Assembly: GCA_023398575.1 (NCBI GenBank)
Contig: JAEWSC010000029.1
Span: 1 to 30,096, forward strand
Origin: Bacillota bacterium
GTDB taxonomy: Bacteria > Bacillota > Clostridia > Christensenellales > Aristaeellaceae
Reading direction: 5' to 3'
Length of the DNA stretch: 30,096 nt
The position numbers were made by a program, and so were the translations under genes. The notes under the pieces were generated by a model. The model did no database searches. It was not told where the DNA came from and was given only the letters and a program-made list of their open reading frames with translations. Positions within the stretch are counted from its first letter, which is position 1. Each line of letters opens with the position of its first letter. This document shows, piece by piece, positions 1-7,843 of this stretch.

Positions 1-146
1 GCATGAGCTGTCATATACGCGATGTACTGGATAAAGCAGATGAAGCGCTTTATGATGCCTGGGTACAATATCATCTGCACACCTGCGAGCGCAAGGATTT
101 GATGGGCTTTAGCAATCATGTTCTTTACGTGGGACGAAAGCATTAA
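1..146 (+). CDS. C-terminal fragment of a probable class I SAM-dependent methyltransferase
   Basis: Only the last 47 codons are inside the window (first full codon at 3, stop TAA at 144-146). The visible tail contains LHTCERKDLMGFSNHVLYVG, followed by a basic end (RKH). This matches, from memory, the ending of a family of clostridial class I methyltransferases that finish with a beta strand of the form NHxLYxGRK. The SAM-binding motifs would lie upstream and cannot be seen, so substrate and even the family are inferred from a short stretch. A hairpin terminator follows 17 nt after the stop, so this is the last gene of its transcript and is unrelated to the sigma-factor gene that follows. Confidence 0.45.
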   Translation, partial: MSCHIRDVLDKADEALYDAWVQYHLHTCERKDLMGFSNHVLYVGRKH

Positions 147-160
147 CGAATAAAGCATAA

Positions 161-190
161 AAGGCACTTGTAAATTAGCAAGTGCTTTTT
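161..190 (+). terminator. Rho-independent terminator
   Basis: GCACTTG (164-170) pairs with CAAGTGC (179-185) around an 8-nt loop and is followed by five T (186-190). It ends the transcript of the methyltransferase-like gene and separates it from the sigma-factor gene. Confidence 0.8.
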
Positions 191-276
191 CAAACCAAAA
201 ACCAGAAGGCACATTGCGCGCTCTAACCATATGACAGGCCTGTTATTTTTACACAAAAGCTCAAGGAGAAGCGTAC

Positions 277-741
277 ATGACTTCGGAAGAATTTGAACAG
301 CGCATCGTCGCCATGCAGGACACGCTGTACAAGGTATCCTACAGCCTGCTTCCCATGATGTGCGACCGGGAGGACGCGGTGCAGGAGTGCATTCGCAAGG
401 CATGGGAAAAGCGGGATCAGCTTCGTACTGACGCATACATGCAAACATGGGTCGTACGAATCCTGATACATGAATGTTATCGCTTAAGCCGCCGCAGTAA
501 ACGGGAGTTCCCTTCTGAGGAAGTTCCCCGGCGGGATGTATCTCCCATGCGCGATCATGATCTGCACGATGCCATACTGAAACTTTCGGAGAAACTGCGC
601 ATACCCGTGGTGATGCACTACATGGAAGGCTGGGAGCTAAAGAAGATTGCTGCTGTGCTTCGCCTGCCCTTGGGTACGGTGAAAACGCGGCTGTCAAAAG
701 CCAGAAAGCAACTTAAAGACATACTGGGCGGGGAGGTGTAA
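277..741 (+). CDS. ECF-type RNA polymerase sigma factor (sigma-70 family)
   Basis: This 154-residue protein has the size and two-domain layout of a group 4 (ECF) sigma factor. A sigma2 region spans about residues 8-75, with CDREDAVQECIRKAWEKRDQ as the region 2 helix and TWVVRILIHECYRLSRR as the region 2.4 helix. A short linker leads to a sigma4 helix-turn-helix at about 98-150 (LKKIAAVLRLPLGTVKTRLS). The start is supported by AAGGAG at 264-269 upstream of the ATG. The next gene starts 2 nt after the stop and encodes a membrane protein of the anti-sigma type, which suggests a sigma/anti-sigma pair controlling an envelope response. A 10-bp palindrome, ACAGGCCTGT (234-243), lies just upstream; whether it is an operator is unknown. 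Family call is firm; the regulon is not visible. Confidence 0.88.
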   Translation: MTSEEFEQRIVAMQDTLYKVSYSLLPMMCDREDAVQECIRKAWEKRDQLRTDAYMQTWVVRILIHECYRLSRRSKREFPSEEVPRRDVSPMRDHDLHDAILKLSEKLRIPVVMHYMEGWELKKIAAVLRLPLGTVKTRLSKARKQLKDILGGEV

Positions 742-743
742 TC

Positions 744-1850
744 ATGGACGAACGAAATTGGAAAGGGGCCTTTGGACCAACCCCTGATGCCTTTAAAAGA
801 AACATCTCCTTTGCCCTTCACAAAGTAAAGGAGGAACAACCAGTGAAAAAAATCAAAGCGGCTACCGTGCTTGCCATATCCATGATCATTCTTTTGATGG
901 CGGCTGTAGCCTATGCAGCCGCTACCCAGTGGGGACTATTCAGCTTTATTAAAATGCCGCCTGAGGCAAAAGACGCGCTTCAGACAAATCTGCCCCAAAC
1001 CGGTGGGGAGGAAGCTGATGTGAAAATTAAGGTGCGGGAAGCATTGTATGATGGAAAGCAGATTCATGCCATTGTCGAAGTGCGGCCCAAAGAGCGGGAC
1101 AAGGTACTTTTAATGGCGTTTGATCAGCTGCCCACAGATTTGATGTTAAACGCCGGCCCACTGTATGAAAAGGACACCCGTACCTACGCCCAAGCGGCTC
1201 TGGATGCGGGAAAGCGTTTGATCAGTATCAATTTGGGGCTCAGAACAGACGGCGTGTTTATCCAAGGCTCTGCTGATCACATACTGGAGGAGGATGGGAC
1301 ATTGGTAGCCCATATATCCAATCCGCTCAGCGTGCAGGGTGATACGGTACCACTGACTTGTGGCTACACAATTACTGCGTGGAAAGATGAGAAAACGGCT
1401 TCATCTGACTCCATAGTCCGCGGACAAGTGGCTTTTGACCTGCCAGCCAGCACCCATCAAACTAGCAAGCAGTACTCAGGCCCTGCCGCCATAGAAAAGG
1501 CCGGTGTAACGGTAGATCAAATCGTTTTGACAAAGACGGACGCCGGCGTTTATGCGGAGCTGACCTTTTCCATTTTGCCGGAAGCCACCGAGGCGGAAAA
1601 GGCGCTTGCCAGGGGTGGGCTATGGTTTGAATATCTGGATGAAAAGGGTCAGCACATTGAGCTTGGAACCTCATCACAAGGAAGCATTGACGGCTTGATG
1701 CTTGACGATGGTACAAAAAGCGACACTACTTTTGTACAGATAGAATCGTTGGATTTGATGGCGTTGCCGGACAGCCTAACTATTCGCGGCTACGACTGCT
1801 GGAAAAAGACACGCCTTGGACAGCATACGTTTATAGCAGAAAATCAATAA
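744..1850 (+). CDS. Membrane-anchored anti-sigma-like protein (DUF4179-type) paired with the ECF sigma factor
   Basis: The 368-residue protein has a ~37-residue cytoplasmic N-terminus beginning DERNWKGAFGPTPDAFKRN, a single transmembrane helix at about residues 38-60, and a ~300-residue extracytoplasmic part rich in beta-strand patterns. Short cytoplasmic head, one membrane span and large outer domain is the usual build of proteins encoded right after ECF sigma genes in Clostridia, many annotated as DUF4179 or anti-sigma factors. GGGGAGGTG inside the end of the sigma gene supports the ATG at 744, and the 2-nt gap implies translational coupling. No enzymatic motif is seen in the outer domain. 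Inference: the head binds the sigma factor and the outer domain senses an envelope signal. A terminator follows the stop. Confidence 0.65.
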   Translation: MDERNWKGAFGPTPDAFKRNISFALHKVKEEQPVKKIKAATVLAISMIILLMAAVAYAAATQWGLFSFIKMPPEAKDALQTNLPQTGGEEADVKIKVREALYDGKQIHAIVEVRPKERDKVLLMAFDQLPTDLMLNAGPLYEKDTRTYAQAALDAGKRLISINLGLRTDGVFIQGSADHILEEDGTLVAHISNPLSVQGDTVPLTCGYTITAWKDEKTASSDSIVRGQVAFDLPASTHQTSKQYSGPAAIEKAGVTVDQIVLTKTDAGVYAELTFSILPEATEAEKALARGGLWFEYLDEKGQHIELGTSSQGSIDGLMLDDGTKSDTTFVQIESLDLMALPDSLTIRGYDCWKKTRLGQHTFIAENQ

Positions 1851-1867
1851 CAAGCAATATGCACCCT

Positions 1868-1911
1868 GCGGAGGCCTCCTTCTCTACGAGGGTAGGCTTC
1901 CGCTTCTTTTT
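1868..1911 (+). terminator. Rho-independent terminator
   Basis: GCGGAGGCCT (1868-1877) pairs with AGGCTTCCGC (1894-1903), with one G-T wobble, followed by a T-rich tract (1904-1911). It ends the sigma/anti-sigma transcript. Confidence 0.8.
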
Positions 1912-1921
1912 CTGGTTATAT

Positions 1922-1950
1922 TTGAGAAAAGTCTTCACGCGTGATATACT
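1922..1950 (+). promoter_or_regulatory. Sigma-A-type promoter for the M42 peptidase genes
   Basis: TTGAGA (1922-1927) and TATACT (1945-1950), each one base off consensus, are separated by exactly 17 nt. The first peptidase ATG is at 1995, giving a ~40-nt leader. Confidence 0.7.
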
Positions 1951-1994
1951 ATCTTCATCCGCGCCGCCTGGCGCGAGGAACAAAGGAGGAGCCT

Positions 1995-3032
1995 ATGGAC
2001 ATTCAGGCCTACCTTGCCGAGGTATCGGCGCTGCCTGGCTTGCCTGGCAACGAGCAAGCGGTAGCGGAATACGTAAAAAAGCAGTTTGAACCCTTTGTGG
2101 ACGATGTGGATATCGATTGCATGTACAATGTGATCGCCCACAAAAAAGGCACTGGTCCGAAGGTAATGCTGGCCGCCCACATCGATGAAATCGCGCTGAT
2201 GGTAGTGGACATTGAAAAGGACGGATGCTTGCGCATGGGCAATGTGGGTGGTGTTGATCCGCGCATACTGCCTGGCACCCAGGTTTGGGTATATGGCCAA
2301 GAAAAGCTGTTTGGCACCATCGGGGCCAAGCCGCCGCATTTGCAGACGGCTGATGAGGGCAAAAAGAATTACCGCAGGGAAGACTTGTTTGTGGACATCG
2401 GCTTGCCGGTGGAAAAGGTGCGCGAGCTGGTTCAGATCGGCGATCATATCACCTTTAACACGCCTGCAACGATGCTGAAGAACAGGCGGCTTGCCTGCAA
2501 GTCAATGGATGACAGGGCCTGTGTGGGCATTATGTTGTTGGCGGCGGAGCAACTGCTGAAATTGCGAAGTGATGCCGATATTTACTTTGTCGCCTCCACC
2601 CAGGAGGAGGTGGGCAGCCGCGGTGCCAGAGCCGCAGCCTTTGACATTGATCCCGATCTTGCCATTGCGCTGGATGTGTGCCATGCCACCATCCCCGGCA
2701 GCCGCCCGGACACCACCTGTGATTTGAGCAGCCTTGCCACCGCTGTTGGCCCCTTCTTACAGCCCAAGCTTGTGCAAAGGCTGCTGGATACAGCAAAAAA
2801 GCACAATGTGACTCTGCAAACAGAAGTGGATGCCAGCAGAACCCACACCGACTGCGATTCGCTGCAGGTCAGCCGGGCAGGCGTGCCTTCCATATTGCTG
2901 GAATTGCCGCTTAAATACATGCATACCACCGTGGAAACCATCGATTTGCGCGCGCTGGAGGAAGGCGGCCGTCTGCTGGGCCACTTTCTGGCGGAGCTTG
3001 ACGATAGATGGGAGGAAGACTTATGGATTTGA
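1995..3032 (+). CDS. M42 family metallopeptidase (aminopeptidase/glutamyl-aminopeptidase type), copy 1
   Basis: The 345-residue protein carries the full M42 dinuclear metal site: H62 and D64 in AAHIDE, D172 in SMDDR, the catalytic pair E204-E205 in TQEEVGSRGA, D227 in ALDV, and H310 in YMHTT. M42 enzymes are cytosolic, usually dodecameric tetrahedral shells that trim short peptides after proteasome- or Clp-type degradation; substrate preference cannot be read from sequence. An upstream in-frame ATG at 1941 exists, but AAAGGAGGA at 1982-1990 sits just before the ATG at 1995, and homologs start close to the motif after this point, so 1995 is chosen. It is the first of three M42 genes in a row and overlaps the next one by 10 nt. 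Confidence 0.9.
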   Translation: MDIQAYLAEVSALPGLPGNEQAVAEYVKKQFEPFVDDVDIDCMYNVIAHKKGTGPKVMLAAHIDEIALMVVDIEKDGCLRMGNVGGVDPRILPGTQVWVYGQEKLFGTIGAKPPHLQTADEGKKNYRREDLFVDIGLPVEKVRELVQIGDHITFNTPATMLKNRRLACKSMDDRACVGIMLLAAEQLLKLRSDADIYFVASTQEEVGSRGARAAAFDIDPDLAIALDVCHATIPGSRPDTTCDLSSLATAVGPFLQPKLVQRLLDTAKKHNVTLQTEVDASRTHTDCDSLQVSRAGVPSILLELPLKYMHTTVETIDLRALEEGGRLLGHFLAELDDRWEEDLWI

Positions 3033-4036
3033 AAACCCTCTGCCAAATGCGGGCGGTCAGCGGCAATGAGCAGGAAATTCGCAAAGCGCTGATAGAGGCC
3101 TGCCGCCCATTATGTGACAGCGTGACTATTGACCGCATGGGCAATGTGGTCGCCTTTAAAAAGGGAACGCAAGCTGGTTATCCCCATGTGATGCTGGCCG
3201 CGCATATGGACGAGGTGGGCTTCATCGTCACATCCGCTACCGAGGATGGCCTTTTGCGCATACAGCCTGTTGGCGGTGTCGATCCCAGGGTTGTCATCAG
3301 CAAGCGGGTGCTGGTGGGCGAAAAAGCGGTTCCCGGCATTATTGGTGCCATGGCCATTCATCTGCAGACGCCGGATGACCGCAAGCGCGTTTTGCAATAC
3401 GACAGCATTTATGTAGACGTTGGGGCAAAGAATAAGGAAGACGCGCTTTCCGATTGCCCGGCTGGCAGTTATGTTACCTTTGATTCGCCCTATGTCACCT
3501 TTGGCGATGGTTTTCTTTGCGCCAAGGCGCTGGATGACCGCGTGGGCTGCCTGAACCTTTTGAAGGTGTTGGAAGATACCTATCCCGGCGATGTGACCTG
3601 CCTTTTCACCTCCGAGGAGGAGGTTGGCCTGCGCGGTGCTACGGGCGGAGCTTTCAAGGTTGCGCCGGATATCGCGCTGATACTGGAAGGCACCACCTGT
3701 AATGATTTGGGCGATGTGCCGGAGACCATGCAGGTTTGCCGTGCAGGCGATGGTGTGGCCGTCAGCTTTATGGACAACGCGTCCATTGTCTACCGGCCAT
3801 TGTTTGATTTGGTGGTGAAGACTGCCAAGGAAAACGGCGTCCGTTATCAAATCAAGCGCAGCGTTTCCGGCGGCAACGATGGCGGCGCTATTCAGCGCGC
3901 CCGTGGAGGTATCGCCACCTGCGTTTTGAGCGTGCCCTGCCGTTACATTCACAGCCCATCCTCCGTGGTTAAGGAAAGCGATGTTTCCGATCAATACAGC
4001 CTTGTGCATGCCTTTTTGAAAAAGCCTGTGCTCTGA
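3023..4036 (+). CDS. M42 family metallopeptidase, copy 2
   Basis: This 337-residue M42 paralog keeps AAHMDEVGF (His and catalytic Asp), the bridging Asp in ALDDR, the Glu pair in SEEEVGLRGA, and the last His in RYIHSPS. The ligand that is Asp in copies 1 and 3 lies in LILEGTTCND here, so it is probably Glu, a substitution common in the family. GGGAGGAAG at 3010-3018 lies immediately before the ATG at 3023; the earlier ATG at 3008 would leave the ribosome site inside the gene, so 3023 is preferred. The start lies inside the end of copy 1, which implies coupled translation. Likely cytosolic peptide trimming; specificity may differ from its neighbours because the substrate-lining residues are not the same. 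Confidence 0.9.
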   Translation: MDLKTLCQMRAVSGNEQEIRKALIEACRPLCDSVTIDRMGNVVAFKKGTQAGYPHVMLAAHMDEVGFIVTSATEDGLLRIQPVGGVDPRVVISKRVLVGEKAVPGIIGAMAIHLQTPDDRKRVLQYDSIYVDVGAKNKEDALSDCPAGSYVTFDSPYVTFGDGFLCAKALDDRVGCLNLLKVLEDTYPGDVTCLFTSEEEVGLRGATGGAFKVAPDIALILEGTTCNDLGDVPETMQVCRAGDGVAVSFMDNASIVYRPLFDLVVKTAKENGVRYQIKRSVSGGNDGGAIQRARGGIATCVLSVPCRYIHSPSSVVKESDVSDQYSLVHAFLKKPVL

Positions 4037-4055
4037 CGCAAAGGAGAGAACGTAT

Positions 4056-5048
4056 ATGTTAGAATTGTTGAAAAAGGTCCTGGCTCCTATTGGCCCCACC
4101 GGCTCGGAACATACCGTGGCGGATGTCATCCGTCCCCTGATCGCCCCGCACGTGGACTCGGTGGAAACCGATGTCATGGGCAACCTGATTGCCGTGAAAA
4201 ACGGAAAGCCCGGCGGCAAGCGCATTATGTTCAGCGCGCATATGGACCATATCGGTTTCATTGTAACCGATATCGAGAAGGAAGGCTTTCTGCGGGTGAT
4301 GCCCCTGGGCGGAATCCGCATCAATTACTCCCTGGCGAGGCAGGTTGCCTTCCAAAATGGCGTGAAGGGCGTACTGGTCAGCCAGCCTGTGCCCGAGGGC
4401 GAGACTCAGGCTATGAAGCATCTGTTCATTGACATCGGCGTGGAAAGCAAGGAAGAAGCCCTGAAAAAGGTAGACATCGGGGATGCGGCCGTGTACGCCG
4501 GGGAACCCTTCCAACTGGGCGAACATAAGGTGACTGCGCCCGCTATGGACGACCGCTGCGCCTGTGCGCTGCTGACGGCCCTTACGCAGGAGCTGTCGGA
4601 AACGGAGAACACCATTATTGCCGTCTTCTCCACCCAGGAGGAGGTTGGCCTGCGCGGTGCAAAGACGGCGGCCTTTGCCCAAGAGCCGGATATCGGCGTG
4701 GCTTTGGATGTGACCACGTGGGGGGATACGCCGGAAGTAAAGCTGCCTTCCGTCAAGCTGGGCCACGGCCCGGCTGTGAAAATCATGGACAGCTCCAGCA
4801 TTTCCAGCCCCAAGGTGCGGGATGCGCTTTTCGCAGCGGCCAAAGCGGCAGGGGTAAGCGCCCAGCGTGAAGTGCTGCCGGCCGGCGGCACCGATGCCGG
4901 CGGCATCCAGCAGTCTCGCGGCGGCGTGGCTGTTGGCACTGTTTCGATTCCTTGCAGGTATGTGCACAGCGCCTGCGAAACCATTGACATGCGGGATATG
5001 GATGGCGCGTTGAAACTGCTCAAGGAATTTGTGAAGACGAAGTTTTGA
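4056..5048 (+). CDS. M42 family metallopeptidase, copy 3
   Basis: This 330-residue M42 paralog has AHMDHIGF, AMDDR, TQEEVGLRGA, ALDVTTWGDTPE and RYVHSACETID, so all five metal ligands and the catalytic Glu are present. AAAGGAGAG precedes the ATG at a normal distance, 19 nt after the stop of copy 2. The three copies are clearly diverged from one another in sequence, so this is an old or functionally separated expansion and not a recent duplication. Inference: the three may form mixed or separate shells with different side-chain preference, giving a fuller aminopeptidase set. A hairpin (5061-5088) follows the stop. Confidence 0.9.
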   Translation: MLELLKKVLAPIGPTGSEHTVADVIRPLIAPHVDSVETDVMGNLIAVKNGKPGGKRIMFSAHMDHIGFIVTDIEKEGFLRVMPLGGIRINYSLARQVAFQNGVKGVLVSQPVPEGETQAMKHLFIDIGVESKEEALKKVDIGDAAVYAGEPFQLGEHKVTAPAMDDRCACALLTALTQELSETENTIIAVFSTQEEVGLRGAKTAAFAQEPDIGVALDVTTWGDTPEVKLPSVKLGHGPAVKIMDSSSISSPKVRDALFAAAKAAGVSAQREVLPAGGTDAGGIQQSRGGVAVGTVSIPCRYVHSACETIDMRDMDGALKLLKEFVKTKF

Positions 5049-5060
5049 TAGGCTTTTGCA

Positions 5061-5088
5061 GGGAGGACTTTTTGAAAAAAGTCCTCCC
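5061..5088. repeat. Perfect hairpin-forming palindrome after the peptidase operon
   Basis: GGGAGGACTTTTT (5061-5073) and AAAAAGTCCTCCC (5076-5088) are perfect complements around GA. There is no T-run after it, so it is not a textbook terminator; the sequence goes on with CGCGCCC and TCAAAAACTT. It probably ends or protects the peptidase mRNA, or is one copy of an interspersed palindrome. Confidence 0.6.
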
Positions 5089-5152
5089 CGCGCCCACTCA
5101 AAAACTTCATATGGGGAAGAATATCACCGCTATATAACCTAGAGGTGAAATA

Positions 5153-7135
5153 ATGGTCGCGGCACTTTACTTAATTGTGTACTTGTTGTGTGGGGCTGCG
5201 ATTGTGCAGCTTCTTTTGCCTGCCCACAAATCTCTCACCCGCTGGTGGCTGGGGCTCAGCCTTGGCCTGTTTCTTTTGATGTGGTTGCCAGCCTTGATGG
5301 CTTTCGTGTTCAGGTTTAGCAAAACGGCTCATTATTTTGCGCTTATTCCATTGGCCTTGATCACTTTAGGCGCGTTTTTTGCTCGGGATAAAAAGCACGC
5401 GCTGAAAAAGTGGGACCAGGAAGAAACCACTTTTTTGATTATACTTGTTACTATCGCCCTGCCGCTGACGGTGCTGGGCGGCTATCTGCAATATACCCAC
5501 AACCTACGCCTGGCGGCGGATGGCAGCTATCACGTAGGCCAAAGCACCTATGGCGATCTTCCCTTGCATACGGCGATTATCACCAGCATGCGGGATGCCT
5601 CTTTTCCGCCTGATTACAGCATTCTGCCAGGAGAGCTTCTTTCCTATCCTTTTTTGATGGACAGCCTTTCAACATCGCTGTACATGTTTGGTTTCTCTTT
5701 GCAATTATCGATGATTGTGCCAGGCACGCTGATGATGGCGCTTTGCTTTGCGGGCTATTTGCTCATTGCCAGGGAAATGGCCGGAAGCAAACGGGCCGTG
5801 GTATTGGCCGCCTTGTTGTTCTTTTTAAACGGTGGGCTTGGTTTTTTATATACCTTTGACCGTGCGGCGGGGGATGTTTCGGAGAGGCTGCATGAGGTAA
5901 TGGATGGATACTATAAAACCCCTACCAACCAGCCCGATCCTTACAACCTGCGCTGGAGCAACGTCATTGCCGACCTGATGATCCCTCAGCGCACCATACT
6001 TGGCGGTTGGGCCATGATCATGCCCTGTATCTATCTTTTGTTTACGGCCTTTGCACCATGGCGGCAGGAAAGCAAGACCAATATCCGTCACCTATTGCTG
6101 CTGGGCATTTGGGCCGGTGGCTTACCTTTGATCCATACTCACTCCTTCCTGGCACTGGGTCTGTTAAGCGGCGGGTTTTTGCTGTACACCCTTTTGCGCG
6201 CGCCTAGGGAGTTTGCTGTAAGCCGCCTTCTGCCGTGGCTGTATTATGGCGTAATCGCATTAGTGCTTGCCTTGCCTCAACTCGTCACTTGGACCTTTAC
6301 CCAGGCATCGGGCAGCAGCCATTTTCTGCGGCTCCAGTTCAACTGGGTCAACAACCCGGATAGACAGGGATTAATCGACCTTTACCTGTGGTTCTATATC
6401 AAAAATATCGGCCTGCCGGTGATCCTGCTTTTGTGTGCGCTTGTAGAAAAGAATCCAAAGCACCGCTTCTTGGCTGCCGGGGCTTTTATGATCTTTCTGG
6501 CGGCGGAACTCATCCGCTTTCAGCCCAATGAGTATGATAATAATAAATTGTTTTATATATGGTATATGATTGGCGCTATTTTAGCGGCGGATTATGCTGT
6601 GACGCTGTTTGACAGGCTTCGGGGACTTCGCGGCCGATATGTGCTGGCCGGCTTTTCTGCAGTTATCTTCTTCCTAAGCGCTGGCCTGACCCTTGCCCGG
6701 GAAGTGGTCAGCGACTATCAATCCTTCTCCAAAGAGGACATTGCCGCTGCGGCATACATTGAACAAGAGACGCCCGCTCACGCCGTATTCTTGACTGGCT
6801 TTGAGCAGCATTTGAACCCCGTCAGTTCTCTGGCTGGACGTACCATTGTCTGCGGTCCGGGGCTGTGGCTATATTATCATGGCTTTGATACCACGCAGCG
6901 AAATAGGGATATTGCTCGTTTTTATTCTGATCCGAAAAGTAACATGGATGTGCTGATAAAATATCAGGTAGAATACATTCTGCTATCCAGTTATGAGCGG
7001 AGCAGCAATTATTTTGATCTGGACTATGCCGGTATAGAGTCTGTATTTCCTTTGTCTTATACTAGTGATAACGGGGAGATCTCCATCTACATGGTTCCGG
7101 ATACATACCGGAAGCAGCAAGGTACGGAGGGATGA
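5153..7135 (+). CDS. Polytopic membrane protein, probable GT-C-fold glycosyltransferase
   Basis: The 660-residue protein starts with hydrophobic helices and has roughly a dozen membrane spans through about residue 510, then a soluble C-terminal domain of ~150 residues. The first long outer loop holds YGDLPLHTA with D135 and H139, followed by FPPDYSILPGELLSYPFLMD; an acidic residue in the first outer loop is the hallmark of GT-C enzymes that use polyprenyl-phosphate sugars. The C-terminal part (VEYILLSSYERSSNYFDLDY) resembles the end of other GT-C-like YYY/DUF2298-type proteins. AGAGGTGA precedes the ATG. It heads a tight operon with a GtrA protein, which often flips or handles polyprenyl-linked sugars, supporting a role in glycosylating an envelope polymer or protein. 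The exact acceptor is unknown. Confidence 0.6.
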   Translation: MVAALYLIVYLLCGAAIVQLLLPAHKSLTRWWLGLSLGLFLLMWLPALMAFVFRFSKTAHYFALIPLALITLGAFFARDKKHALKKWDQEETTFLIILVTIALPLTVLGGYLQYTHNLRLAADGSYHVGQSTYGDLPLHTAIITSMRDASFPPDYSILPGELLSYPFLMDSLSTSLYMFGFSLQLSMIVPGTLMMALCFAGYLLIAREMAGSKRAVVLAALLFFLNGGLGFLYTFDRAAGDVSERLHEVMDGYYKTPTNQPDPYNLRWSNVIADLMIPQRTILGGWAMIMPCIYLLFTAFAPWRQESKTNIRHLLLLGIWAGGLPLIHTHSFLALGLLSGGFLLYTLLRAPREFAVSRLLPWLYYGVIALVLALPQLVTWTFTQASGSSHFLRLQFNWVNNPDRQGLIDLYLWFYIKNIGLPVILLLCALVEKNPKHRFLAAGAFMIFLAAELIRFQPNEYDNNKLFYIWYMIGAILAADYAVTLFDRLRGLRGRYVLAGFSAVIFFLSAGLTLAREVVSDYQSFSKEDIAAAAYIEQETPAHAVFLTGFEQHLNPVSSLAGRTIVCGPGLWLYYHGFDTTQRNRDIARFYSDPKSNMDVLIKYQVEYILLSSYERSSNYFDLDYAGIESVFPLSYTSDNGEISIYMVPDTYRKQQGTEG

Positions 7136-7137
7136 AG

Positions 7138-7356
7138 GTGGAGGAATTTTTGCGCTATTCCATGGCCCATGGCTGCCGCATCAAGGCCATTTTGCTGATA
7201 GACGATCAAATGGTGCAGCAAAGTATCGCCATTCTCGATTATAGTTCGCAGGAATTTACGTATACCTCTGCCAAGCAAAAACGGCCCCGTACCCTGCCCA
7301 TGCAATGCCTTTTGTCTGCTGGCTATGCCAGGGGCGATACGGGGGAAACAGAGTAG
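7138..7356 (+). CDS. Small conserved-looking protein of unknown function
   Basis: I do not recognise this ~72-residue protein. GGAGG at 7126-7130 is 7 nt from the GTG at 7138 but only 1 nt from the ATG at 7132, so GTG is the better start; either way the gene begins at the stop of the GT-C gene (7133-7135). It has no membrane span or signal peptide, a hydrophobic core stretch (CRIKAILLIDDQ), an aromatic strand (FTYTSA), and a Cys-Leu-Leu-Ser-Ala-Gly-Tyr-Ala-Arg-Gly-Asp ending. Its position between a GT-C-like gene and gtrA, with no intergenic space, argues that it is real and works in the same process. Possibly a small regulatory subunit; no function is claimed. Confidence 0.6.
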   Translation: MEEFLRYSMAHGCRIKAILLIDDQMVQQSIAILDYSSQEFTYTSAKQKRPRTLPMQCLLSAGYARGDTGETE

Positions 7357-7366
7357 GAGTCATTAT

Positions 7367-7843
7367 ATGAATGCTTTTAAGTCGATCATGAACGATAAGG
7401 AGCGCAGGCGGGAGATTATACTCTACCTGGTGTTTGGCATATTGACCACCCTTGTGAACCTGCTGGTCTATGGTGGACTGATTCTTATCGTGCCGCCCAG
7501 GCAAATTCTTTCTGAATATGTTCTAGGATTTCATGCTCCTGTGTATTGGTATAATATCGCCAGCACCATCGCATGGATCGTTGCTGTCACCTTTGCCTAT
7601 GTAGGCAACAAGCTGTATGTGTTCCGTACGCGGAACTTACAGCGGTATGAGCTGTTAAGGGAAATCGCATCCTTTTTCGGGGCCAGGGTATTGTCTCTTT
7701 TGCTGTTTGACCTGGCAGGGTTGTCAATGTGCGTTGAGCTTTTTCATATGAACGAGTTCATTGCCAAACTAGCTATGAATGTGTTGGTGGTCATATTCAA
7801 CTATGTGGCCAGCAAGCTGGTGATCTTTAAAAAGAAAGTGTAG
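7367..7843 (+). CDS. GtrA family membrane protein
   Basis: The 158-residue protein has four predicted membrane helices and the GtrA signature: FGILTTLVNLLVY in helix 1, NIASTIAWIVAVTFAYVGNK leading to LYVFRTR in helix 2, and a final helix ending NYVASKLVIFKKK. GtrA proteins are linked to translocation or handling of polyprenyl-phosphate sugars for cell-surface glycans, typically next to GT2 or GT-C transferases. An in-frame ATG at 7325 lies inside the preceding gene; TAGGAG at 7354-7359, overlapping that gene's stop, points to the ATG at 7367. Here it would supply lipid-linked sugar to the outer face for the GT-C-like protein encoded upstream; this pairing is inference from context. Confidence 0.88.
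   Translation: MNAFKSIMNDKERRREIILYLVFGILTTLVNLLVYGGLILIVPPRQILSEYVLGFHAPVYWYNIASTIAWIVAVTFAYVGNKLYVFRTRNLQRYELLREIASFFGARVLSLLLFDLAGLSMCVELFHMNEFIAKLAMNVLVVIFNYVASKLVIFKKKV

Noticed and set aside
3110..4324. 404-codon minus-strand open frame opposite M42 copies 2 and 3
   Set aside because: Long only because the GC-rich coding strand has few antisense stops. It crosses two well-supported genes and has no recognisable domain.
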